From: Actinomycetota bacterium
GTDB taxonomy: Bacteria; Actinomycetota; Acidimicrobiia; Acidimicrobiales; GCA-2861595
Reading direction: 5' to 3'
DNA: 12,185 bases
NCBI GenBank assembly: GCA_016781225.1
Contig: JADDQT010000033.1
Location: forward strand, 1 to 12,185
This document shows positions 1 through 5,823 of the stretch, piece after piece. A program made the position numbers and the translations under genes. The notes beneath the pieces are model-generated. The model did no database searches. It was not told where the DNA came from and was given only the letters and a program-made list of their open reading frames with translations. Each line of letters starts with the position of its first letter. Within the stretch, counting starts at the first letter, position 1.

Positions 1-1
1 G

Positions 2-652
2 GCAAACCCGTCCCGCCAGCGTGCCGTCGAGGTCCTCGAAGAGGGAGCGTCGGTCCTCGACGTCGGCTCCGGTGGTGGCGCCGCCAGCCTGGCCCTGGTC
101 CCGCCGGCGAGGATGCTCGTGGCGGTCGACCAAAGCGAGGAGCTCCTGCGGGCGTTCTCGGAGGCGGCCGATGGCCAGGCGGTGGCCCATCGCGAGGTGC
201 GGGGAACCTGGCCCGACGTGGCAGGGGCGGTCGCGGCCAGCGACGTGGTGGTCTGCCATCACGTGCTGTACAACGCCGCCGAGCTCGTGGCCTTCGCCAG
301 GGCTCTCACCGAACACGCCAGGCACCGGGTGGTGGTGGAGCTCACCGCCCGGCACCCTCAGGTCGAGCTCAACCACCTCTGGCGAGAGCTGCACGGCATC
401 GACCGCCCCAGCGGACCCACGGCGGGGGACGCCCGGGAGGTGCTCGTGGAGGCCGGCCTCGACGTCCAAGCCGAGGAGTGGGAGCGGCCCTCTCTGTGGT
501 ACGGCCTCGACCGAAGTGAGCTGGTGGCCTTCGCACGGCGCCGGCTGTGCGTCGGCGCCGAGCGGGATCCCGAGATCGACGCCCTACTCGGCCCCGACCA
601 TGAACGCCGGGTGCGCCGGACGGTGACTCTGTGGTGGGAGGGAGAGGCCTGA
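2..652 (+). CDS. SAM-dependent methyltransferase, class I (5' end outside window)
   Basis: Reading from base 2 gives an open frame with no start codon before the window edge, so the N-terminus is missing. Near the visible beginning is the class I SAM-binding motif VLDVGSGGG (about residues 18-26 of the visible part). It is followed by the acidic end of strand 2, VAVDQS, which normally contacts the SAM ribose. A later segment, DVVVCHHVLYN, resembles motif IV. These motifs support a Rossmann-fold methyltransferase acting in the cytoplasm, but nothing visible identifies the substrate. A start at the internal ATG (113) would cut away motif I and is not credible. The stop codon overlaps an ATG (TGATG, 650-654) that has a purine-rich GGGAGGGAGAGG just upstream, an arrangement typical of translational coupling to a downstream gene. 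Confident as a methyltransferase, not as to what it methylates. Confidence 0.85.
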   Translation, partial: ANPSRQRAVEVLEEGASVLDVGSGGGAASLALVPPARMLVAVDQSEELLRAFSEAADGQAVAHREVRGTWPDVAGAVAASDVVVCHHVLYNAAELVAFARALTEHARHRVVVELTARHPQVELNHLWRELHGIDRPSGPTAGDAREVLVEAGLDVQAEEWERPSLWYGLDRSELVAFARRRLCVGAERDPEIDALLGPDHERRVRRTVTLWWEGEA

Positions 653-689
653 TGCCTGACCCCGGGGAGCCTGAACCTCGGAGCCGTCC

Positions 690-695
690 TACGCT
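690..695 (+). promoter_or_regulatory. Candidate -10 box for leaderless hydrolase transcript
   Basis: TACGCT fits TANNNT and ends five bases before codon 701. A transcript starting 7 bases downstream of its last T would begin at about 702, next to the presumed lost start codon. It matches the spacing at vapB, pckG and thiL, but no convincing -35 was seen. Confidence 0.35.
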
Positions 696-700
696 GGGGC

Positions 701-1582
701 ATCCCAAGCGTCTCCGCGAATGGCATCAGGATCGAGTACGAGGCCTTTGGCGATCAGCGCCGTCCGGCGCTCCTCCTGTTGGCGGGCCTCGGGGTCCAGC
801 TCACCGGATGGCCCGAGGAGTTCTGCGACGAGCTGGTCGACCGGGGCTTCTACGTCGTCCGCTACGACAATCGAGACGCCGGCCTGTCCACAGTGTTCGA
901 CGGTGGGCCTCGACCGAACCCGATGGCGGTCTATCTCGGGGACCGCTCGTCGGTGGCATACACGCTCGAGGACATGGCTGACGACGCCGTCGGGCTGCTG
1001 GATGCCCTCGAGATCCACGCCGCCCACCTGGTGGGCAGCTCGATGGGGGCCATGGTCGGCCAGGCCCTCGCAGCCCGGTATCCGGAGCGGACCCTGAGCC
1101 TGTGCTCCATCAGCGCCACCACCGGGAGCAGCGAGGTGGGCCAGCCCACGGCCGAGGCCTTCGAGCTGCTGGCCCGGCCGCCGGCCAGGACTCGGGAGGA
1201 GTTCGTGGAAGCCGACATCGCCTCTCACCGTGTGCTGGGCTCTCCGGTGTATCCGGGCGACGAGGCGGAGATGCGCGCCGAGACGGGGCGGGCCTACGAC
1301 CGGTCCTTCGTCCCGGAGGGGACCGGCCGCCAGCTGTGCGCCATCATCGCTTCCGGAGACCGCACCGCCAGCCTGGCCGCCATCAACGCTCCCACGGTGG
1401 TGATCCACGGCACCGAGGACAAGCTGATCCAGCCCAGCGGCGGCGAGGCGACGGCCAAGGCCATCGCGGGCGCCGACCTGGTGATGATCGAGGGCATGGG
1501 CCACGACTTCCCCCGCGGGATATGGCCCCAGGTCATCGACACCATCGTGTCCAATGCCGCCCGGGCCGACGCGCGCCCCTGA
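701..1582 (+). CDS. Alpha/beta-fold hydrolase with defective start codon
   Basis: Cytoplasmic alpha/beta hydrolase, substrate unknown. Counting from base 701, the nucleophile motif GSSMG places Ser at 114 (codon 1040), the acid in GTEDK is Asp 240, and the base in GMGHDF is His 268, so the triad is complete. RYDNRDAGLS is typical of the esterase / proline-iminopeptidase-like branch. The expected N-terminal strands (ANGIRIEYEAFGD, then LLLLAGLG) are encoded in frame from about 716, yet no ATG, GTG or TTG lies in this frame between the previous stop (652) and TTG 779, which would delete strand 1. The natural start is probably codon 701, which reads ATC instead of ATG. A -10-like TACGCT (690-695) sits just upstream, as at other starts in the window. 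Alternatively the well-placed ATG at 652 is the start and one base is off between 652 and 700. A conservative call is 779-1582. Confidence 0.8.
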   Translation: MPSVSANGIRIEYEAFGDQRRPALLLLAGLGVQLTGWPEEFCDELVDRGFYVVRYDNRDAGLSTVFDGGPRPNPMAVYLGDRSSVAYTLEDMADDAVGLLDALEIHAAHLVGSSMGAMVGQALAARYPERTLSLCSISATTGSSEVGQPTAEAFELLARPPARTREEFVEADIASHRVLGSPVYPGDEAEMRAETGRAYDRSFVPEGTGRQLCAIIASGDRTASLAAINAPTVVIHGTEDKLIQPSGGEATAKAIAGADLVMIEGMGHDFPRGIWPQVIDTIVSNAARADARP

Positions 1583-1584
1583 CC

Positions 1585-1945
1585 ATGGCCACCCTCGTCA
1601 CGTTCCATGCCCATCCCGACGACGAGCCGCGATCACATGGCCGCGCTCATGTCCCGCGCCGAGGAGTTGGGCATGGACAGTTCGGAGTTCGACAACGACG
1701 ACTTCGATCTCGACGGTTTCGGGACACCGGGGGCGCTGATCACCACCCGGGTGGACGTCACCGCCTTCCTCGAGCAGAAGCGTGCCGCCATGGCCGCCCA
1801 CGCCAGCCAGATCGCCGAGACGTCGTTCTTCCTCGCCATGCCGCCCGAGGCGTTCAGCGCGACCTGGGGCACCGAGTGGTTCGTCCGCCGAGAGGCGCCC
1901 GCGGACACCGAGGAGACCGGGCTCTTCGACGGCCTGGTTGGCTGA
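1585..1945 (+). pseudogene. PIG-L/LmbE-family deacetylase remnant (internally deleted, frameshifted)
   Basis: Starting at ATG 1585, three bases after the hydrolase stop, the sequence reads MATLVTFHAHPDDE. This is the N-terminus and metal-binding AHPDDE motif of the PIG-L/LmbE zinc deacetylases (the family of MshB, Mca and GlcNAc-PI de-N-acetylase). After base 1626 the homology stops and this frame reads arginine-rich nonsense. From about 1628, in the next frame, the sequence resumes with RDHMAALM, then ITTRVDVTAFLEQKRAAMA, ASQIAETSFF and FGTEWFVRR, ending at a TGA at 1943-1945. That is the usual C-terminal end of actinobacterial members of this family. The middle, including the remaining metal ligands, is absent. 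Members usually have about 250-300 residues, so roughly 400-500 bases seem lost. The C-terminal piece could be called as a separate small protein from ATG 1607, but no function is expected. An assembly deletion is an alternative explanation. Confidence 0.75.
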
Positions 1946-1987
1946 GCCTCACCGGGCTTCAGGGGGAGTCGCCGATGGGCCGGCAGG

Positions 1988-2000
1988 GCACGGACCGTGC
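1988..2000. promoter_or_regulatory. 13-bp perfect palindrome upstream of the mhuD-like gene
   Basis: GCACGG-A-CCGTGC is a perfect inverted repeat with a one-base centre. It directly abuts a weak -10-like GAAGAT (2001-2006) and ends 12 bases before the ATG at 2013. The position between -35 and -10 suits a repressor operator. It does not resemble the AT-rich iron box of IdeR/DtxR. Confidence 0.4.
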
Positions 2001-2012
2001 GAAGATCACGCC

Positions 2013-2327
2013 ATGTCCATCGTGCGCATCAACGCCATCACCGTGCCCCCGGACCGAGGCGACGAGCTGGCCGGCCGCTTCGCTGCCCGAGCCGGCCAGG
2101 TGGAGAAGAGTGACGGATTCGAGGAGTTCCAGCTCCTGAGGCCTTCGGACGACCGGGAAACCTGGCTCGTCTACACCCGTTGGCGCGACGAAGCGTCCTT
2201 CGAGGCCTGGGCCAGCTCCCAGGCGTTTCAGCAGGGTCACGCCAAGCCCGAAGGATCCAGCCAGCCGGTGGCGTCGGGCTCGGAGCTGTGGTCGTTCACC
2301 GTCGAGCAGCGCACGCCCAGCGCCTAG
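2013..2327 (+). CDS. mhuD: MhuD-like haem-degrading monooxygenase (ABM domain)
   Basis: A 104-residue single-domain protein of the antibiotic-biosynthesis-monooxygenase (dimeric ferredoxin-like) fold. It matches what I remember of mycobacterial MhuD almost from end to end: INAITVP at the N-terminus, SDGFEEFQLLRP in the middle, FEAWASS before the active site, and PVASGS near the end. The residues known to matter in MhuD are present: Asn7, Trp66 and a histidine (His76, one position later than His75 because of a small insertion). The family cleaves haem to release iron; MhuD does so without releasing CO. The start ATG 2013 has no Shine-Dalgarno sequence; a -10-like GAAGAT ending six bases upstream suggests a leaderless transcript. 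A generic ABM-domain protein of other function is possible, but the three conserved residues argue for haem chemistry. Confidence 0.85.
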   Translation: MSIVRINAITVPPDRGDELAGRFAARAGQVEKSDGFEEFQLLRPSDDRETWLVYTRWRDEASFEAWASSQAFQQGHAKPEGSSQPVASGSELWSFTVEQRTPSA

Positions 2328-2390
2328 CGGGGCCGACTCCCGCTGGCTCTCGCCTCTCTCCTCGACGTCCACACCGGCTTCGCCTGGTTC

Positions 2391-2711
2391 GTGATCGTTG
2401 GCAACGGTCTGGCCGGGCTGTGGGCCCTGGCCGCCCACCGAGTGGTGGGCCTGCGCACCCGTGCCCTCTGGTGGTTCACCGTGATCGTGGAGGTCGCAGT
2501 GTTCGTGCAGGTGGCGCTGGGCGTGGGGATGGTCTCGGGCCAGAAGCGCCCGGTCGACCAGTTCCACATGTTCTACGGGTTCGTGGCCATCATCGCCGTC
2601 GGCATCCTCTACTCGTACCGCCAGCAGCTACGCCACCGCCAGTACCTCCTCTACGGCTTCGGCGGGCTGTTCGTGATGGGCCTCGGCATCAGGGCGCTGC
2701 TCGTCGGCTAG
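2391..2711 (+). CDS. Conserved four-helix integral membrane protein, start uncertain
   Basis: No enzyme family recognised; it looks like a conserved actinobacterial membrane protein. Four hydrophobic segments are visible, counted from GTG 2391: residues 1-16, about 27-48 (WWFTVIVEVAVFVQVALGVG), about 58-77 (HMFYGFVAIIAVGILYSY) and about 86-105. Short charged loops such as QLRHRQ separate them, and His58 and Tyr61 lie at the start of helix three. GTG 2391 is the only canonical start but falls inside helix one. The upstream frame codes for plausible protein (LLDVHTGFAWF, from about 2361) with no ATG, GTG or TTG back to the TAG of the mhuD-like gene (2325), which is in the same frame. The real start may be a non-canonical CTG (2343) or similar, or a start codon has been lost. 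Adjacent to the haem monooxygenase on the same strand and probably co-transcribed; a link to haem is only suggested by position. Confidence 0.65.
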   Translation: MIVGNGLAGLWALAAHRVVGLRTRALWWFTVIVEVAVFVQVALGVGMVSGQKRPVDQFHMFYGFVAIIAVGILYSYRQQLRHRQYLLYGFGGLFVMGLGIRALLVG

Positions 2712-2737
2712 CCGTCAGCCGTCAGCCGTCAGCCGTC
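2710..2737. repeat. 7-bp tandem repeat, four copies
   Basis: AGCCGTC occurs four times in exact tandem. The array begins in the stop codon of the membrane-protein gene and fills most of the gap to the convergent Lrp/AsnC-like gene. No hairpin or terminator-like T-run is visible. Confidence 0.85.
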
Positions 2738-2748
2738 GGTCGTACCGG

Positions 2749-2985
2749 TCAGAGGTGCACGACCTGGCAGGTGGTGGTGCGGGTTATCCCGTCGATGAGC
2801 TGCATCTTCGAGACCACCATCCGCCCGAGCTCGTCCACCGTGTCCGCCTCGGCCCTGACGATGACGTCGTACGGACCGGTGACGTTGTCCGCGGAGACGA
2901 TGCCGTCGATCTGGGCGATCTCCTGCGCGACCTGGGCCGACTTGCCCACCTCGGCTTGGATGAGAACGTAGGCACACACCGCCAC
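2749..2985 (-). CDS. Stand-alone Lrp/AsnC ligand-binding (RAM) domain protein
   Basis: This 78-residue protein consists only of the regulator-of-amino-acid-metabolism (RAM) domain of Lrp/AsnC transcription factors. It runs from CAYVLIQAEVG through GIVSADNVTGPYDVIVRAE to GITRTTTCQVVHL. The GPYD-VIVR segment is the conserved core strand and turn where effectors bind at the oligomer interface. The N-terminal helix-turn-helix is absent, so it should not bind DNA by itself. Such proteins are known in actinobacteria and archaea as amino-acid sensors or partners of full-length Lrp proteins; the ligand here is unknown. Start: GTG 2985 is chosen because AGGAG (2996-2992) lies six bases upstream; GTG 2979 is spaced less well. 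It is divergent from the S9 peptidase gene, with a shared -10 region. Confidence 0.85.
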   Translation of the reverse strand: MAVCAYVLIQAEVGKSAQVAQEIAQIDGIVSADNVTGPYDVIVRAEADTVDELGRMVVSKMQLIDGITRTTTCQVVHL

Positions 2986-3013
2986 GGACCGCTCCTCTCG
3001 CTCAGCGCCCCGC

Positions 3014-3023
3014 ACTCTAGCTT
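3014..3023. promoter_or_regulatory. Bidirectional -10 element (Lrp-like gene / S9 peptidase)
   Basis: The ten bases ACTCTAGCTT have the form ANNNTANNNT. On + they contain TAGCTT (3018-3023), giving a predicted start at 3030, one base before the S9 ATG. On - they contain TAGAGT (3019-3014), giving a start near 3007 and a leader of about 22 bases with a Shine-Dalgarno sequence. The two boxes share the central TA. Confidence 0.5.
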
Positions 3024-3030
3024 GGGCCCC

Positions 3031-4869
3031 ATGACGACGACCGGTGCACTCATCCCTCGCGACGTGCTGTTCGGCAACCCCGAGCGGGTGCAGCCGAAGA
3101 TCTCGCCCGACGGCAAGCGGTTGGGCTGGATCGCGCCCGTCGACGGCGTGCTCAACGTGTGGGTCGGCGACCTGGCCGGAGGCGAGGCCATGCCGGTCAC
3201 GGACGACCGTGAAAGGGGAATCCGCACCTACTTCTGGGCCCACGACCACCGCCACCTCCTGTATCTCCAGGACAAGGGTGGCGACGAGAACTGGCGCCTC
3301 TACGGCGTGGACCTCGACAGCGGGGTGGTTCGCGACCTCACTCCCTTCGACGACGTGCAGGCCCAGGTGGTCGAGGTCTCCAAGCATCACCCTCACCAGA
3401 TCCTCGTGGGTCTCAACAGGGACAACCCGCAGCTGCACGACGTGTACCGCCTCGACCTCGGCAGCGGCGAGCTGGCGAAGGTGGTGGAGAACCCCGGCCT
3501 CCTGGACTGGGTAGCCGACATGGACATGCGGGTGCGCTGTGGTTCGGCACCTACACCTGACGGTGGCATGAACCTGATGGTGCGTGACGGAGAGTCCGAC
3601 GAGTGGAGGCTCCTGCTCGAGGTGTCCCAGGAGGACGCCCTCACCACTGGCGTGGTGGGGTTCACCGCAGACGGCGATGGCCTGTTCCTGATCACCTCCC
3701 AGGGTGCCAACGCCGGGCGCCTCGTCCGCATGGCCCTGGGCGACGGGAGCCAGCAGGTGATCGCCGAGGATCCCACCTACGACGTCTCCGACGTGATCGT
3801 GCACCCCGACACCCGTGAGGTGCAGGCGGTGGCATTCCTGCGCGACCGGATCGAATGGCGGGTGCTCGATACGGCCCTGGGTGCCGACTTCGAGGCCATG
3901 CGGGCGCTGCACCCTGGGGACATGGGCTTCGCCGGCCGGGACCATGCCGACGTCACCTGGCTGGCCACCTTCACTGCCGACGACGGCCCGGTGTCGTACT
4001 ACTCGTTCGACCGGTCGACCAAGCAGGCGACCTTTCTCTTCGAGCACCAGCCGGCGCTTTCCGGCTACCCCCTGTCCTCGATGGAGCCCTTCTCGTACAC
4101 GGCGCGCGACGGCCTCACCGTGCACGGGTACCTGACCTTCCCTCCCGGTGCGGAGCGGAAGCGGTTGCCTACGGTGCTGAACGTCCACGGCGGCCCATGG
4201 GGTCGTGACGCCTGGGGCTTCGACCCGGAGGCACAGTGGCTGGCCAACCGCGGCTACCTGTGCGTGCAGGTGAACTTCCGGGGCTCCACCGGCTACGGCA
4301 AGGACTTCGTGAACGCCGGCGATAGGGAGTGGGGAGCCAGGATGCACGACGACCTGCTCGACGCCGTGGACTGGTTGGTGGAGCAGGGTTACGCCGACCC
4401 CGAGCGGGTGGGGATCTATGGCGGCTCCTACGGGGGCTACGCCGCGCTGGTGGGAGCCACCTTCACGCCGGAGGTCTTCCGCTGCGCCGTGGACCTGGTG
4501 GGCCCGTCCAACCTGAAGACGCTGATCGAGAGCATCCCACCCTACTGGGCCCCGCTCATCGCCACTTTCCACACCCGGGTGGGCAACCCCGAGACGGAGG
4601 AGGACTTCCTTTGGTCGCGCTCACCGCTGTCCAAGGCGGAGAACGTGAGCATCCCGCTCCTCGTCGCCCAGGGCGCCAACGACCCGAGGGTCAAGCAGGC
4701 CGAGTCCGAGCAGATCGTGGCCGCCCTTCGGGACAAGGGGATCGACCACGAGTACCTGCTGTTCGAAGACGAGGGGCACGGCTTCGCCAAGCCCGAGAAC
4801 CGCCTTCGCTTCTACGCCCACGCCGAGCGATTCCTGGCCGAGCACCTGGGCGGCAGGTGCGAGGACTGA
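3031..4869 (+). CDS. S9-family serine peptidase (prolyl oligopeptidase / acylaminoacyl-peptidase type)
   Basis: A 612-residue, two-domain peptidase. Residues about 1-340 have the repeating character of a beta-propeller (ISPDGKRLGWI, DENWRLYGVDLDSG, GFTADGDGLFLITSQ), the domain that restricts access to short peptides. Residues about 350-612 form the alpha/beta-hydrolase domain. It has NVHGGPWG (oxyanion loop), FRGSTGYG, the nucleophile motif GGSYGG with Ser466, Asp551 in GANDPR, and His583 in EGHGF, so the triad is complete. Family members cleave oligopeptides, often after proline or from acylated N-termini. No signal peptide or membrane segment is seen, so a cytoplasmic role in peptide turnover is likely. 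ATG 3031 has no Shine-Dalgarno sequence; the -10 box TAGCTT predicts an almost leaderless mRNA. Its stop lies only four bases from the convergent lipoprotein gene. Confidence 0.92.
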   Translation: MTTTGALIPRDVLFGNPERVQPKISPDGKRLGWIAPVDGVLNVWVGDLAGGEAMPVTDDRERGIRTYFWAHDHRHLLYLQDKGGDENWRLYGVDLDSGVVRDLTPFDDVQAQVVEVSKHHPHQILVGLNRDNPQLHDVYRLDLGSGELAKVVENPGLLDWVADMDMRVRCGSAPTPDGGMNLMVRDGESDEWRLLLEVSQEDALTTGVVGFTADGDGLFLITSQGANAGRLVRMALGDGSQQVIAEDPTYDVSDVIVHPDTREVQAVAFLRDRIEWRVLDTALGADFEAMRALHPGDMGFAGRDHADVTWLATFTADDGPVSYYSFDRSTKQATFLFEHQPALSGYPLSSMEPFSYTARDGLTVHGYLTFPPGAERKRLPTVLNVHGGPWGRDAWGFDPEAQWLANRGYLCVQVNFRGSTGYGKDFVNAGDREWGARMHDDLLDAVDWLVEQGYADPERVGIYGGSYGGYAALVGATFTPEVFRCAVDLVGPSNLKTLIESIPPYWAPLIATFHTRVGNPETEEDFLWSRSPLSKAENVSIPLLVAQGANDPRVKQAESEQIVAALRDKGIDHEYLLFEDEGHGFAKPENRLRFYAHAERFLAEHLGGRCED

Positions 4870-4873
4870 GCCG

Positions 4874-5770
4874 CTAGCGGCGACCGCCTGCCGCCGCCAG
4901 CAGCTGGGCGAAGTCGGTCACCTGGTCGGCGGGTGGGACAGTGACGCTGACCGGCGTTCCGAAGTCGAACAACTCCACCGTGAAGCTGTAGGTGCCCGTC
5001 GGCTTCTGTCCCGCCGTCGCCTGCGGCGGAAGCTCGAGCTTGGCGAGGTCCACGGAATAGGTCATCTTGCGCAGGCGTTCCTCGCCGTCGATCCAGACCT
5101 CTACGGGCAAGGGCTGTCCGAAGATCTGGGCCAGCTTCTGATAAGTCTGCTGCTGTTCGGGCGGGGCGGCGGCAGCGGCCTTGTTCACGTCGACCGTGCC
5201 CCGGTAGTGGGTGACGGCTTCGCCGCGGACCTGCTCTTGGCCCACCTCCACCATGTCGGCACCTGAGCCCCTCAGGAACTGGAGAGCCTGCGTTGGGTCA
5301 CCGGAGGAAGCCTGGGATATCGAGTTAAAGTCGACGCCGGCCGCCTGACCCAGCTGGTTCAGGTCGATCTTGACCCAGGGCTTGCCGCCGAGGGCCGAGG
5401 CCAGCTGCGGGGGGAACTTCTGGTAGAGGACCGAGCCCGTGCTCACGGCCTCTATCTGACCCAGCTTCATCCCCGCTACGGGCGGGATGTTCATGGTGAA
5501 CGCACCCTGCCGGCCGACGTAGTCGAAGGCACCTTCGCCGGTAACGGTGATGCTTCCGCCCGGCACCCCCTGCACTCCCTGGGTGAGGAGCGTGAAAGCG
5601 GCCTTCGAGGACTTCTCCTCCACCGTCTTGGTGGACGACGCCAGCACCGCATCCAGCGGTGGCTTGGCCTTGGCCTTGGTTCCCGTGGCCCCCTCGTCGC
5701 TCGAGCCCGACCCGCATGCCGCGGTGAAGAGCAACACCCCCGCCGTCAACACGACCCGCCAACGCCTCAT
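4874..5770 (-). CDS. LppX/LprG-like lipoprotein
   Basis: A 298-residue exported lipoprotein. The N-terminus MRRWRVVLTAGVLLFTAACG has two arginines, a hydrophobic core and a lipobox (TAAC) with the modified cysteine at Cys19. It is followed by a Gly/Ser/Asp linker and a lysine/alanine stretch. The mature part alternates short strands (FDYVGRQGAFTMNIP, VEVWIDGEERLRKMTYSVDL, YSFTVELFDFGTPVSVTVPP), typical of the LolA-like/LppX fold of actinobacterial lipoproteins. Mycobacterial relatives carry lipids across the cell envelope; that this one does is inference from fold only. The start ATG is supported by GAGGGAGG (5783-5776), five bases upstream, and a -10 box TACAGT (5800-5795), giving a leader of about 18 bases. 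It is convergent with the S9 peptidase gene. It lies downstream of vapC on the same strand but has its own promoter. Confidence 0.85.
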   Translation of the reverse strand: MRRWRVVLTAGVLLFTAACGSGSSDEGATGTKAKAKPPLDAVLASSTKTVEEKSSKAAFTLLTQGVQGVPGGSITVTGEGAFDYVGRQGAFTMNIPPVAGMKLGQIEAVSTGSVLYQKFPPQLASALGGKPWVKIDLNQLGQAAGVDFNSISQASSGDPTQALQFLRGSGADMVEVGQEQVRGEAVTHYRGTVDVNKAAAAAPPEQQQTYQKLAQIFGQPLPVEVWIDGEERLRKMTYSVDLAKLELPPQATAGQKPTGTYSFTVELFDFGTPVSVTVPPADQVTDFAQLLAAAGGRR

Positions 5771-5794
5771 CTCGGCCTCCCTCGTCTTGCGAGG

Positions 5795-5800
5795 ACTGTA
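5795..5800 (-). promoter_or_regulatory. -10 box of the lipoprotein gene
   Basis: On the minus strand this reads TACAGT (TANNNT). It would start transcription near 5788, leaving a short leader that contains the GAGGGAGG ribosome-binding site. No clear -35 hexamer was recognised. Confidence 0.45.
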
Positions 5801-5823
5801 CCGGTCGGGCCAGTCGCTGCGGA

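Noticed and set aside
650..700. Stop-codon readthrough joining the methyltransferase and the hydrolase
   Set aside because: They share a frame across the TGA at 650, but the linking 16 codons look random and a fusion of these families is not known to me; a lost start codon is simpler.
1988..2000. IdeR/DtxR iron box upstream of the mhuD-like gene
   Set aside because: The palindrome is GC-rich and lacks the TTAGG-type half sites, so iron-repressor control cannot be claimed.
1102..2139. 345-codon open frame spanning the hydrolase end and deacetylase remnant
   Set aside because: Arginine-rich out-of-frame translation; only the short piece from 1585 to 1626 (the AHPDDE motif) is meaningful, and it is described as part of the pseudogene.
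2986..4572. Long open frame on the minus strand, over 500 codons, running into the Lrp-like gene
   Set aside because: It mirrors the S9 peptidase codon by codon and is rich in His/Val/Gly from GC-biased antisense codons. It shows no family motif, and only its last 78 codons (the RAM-domain protein) are real.
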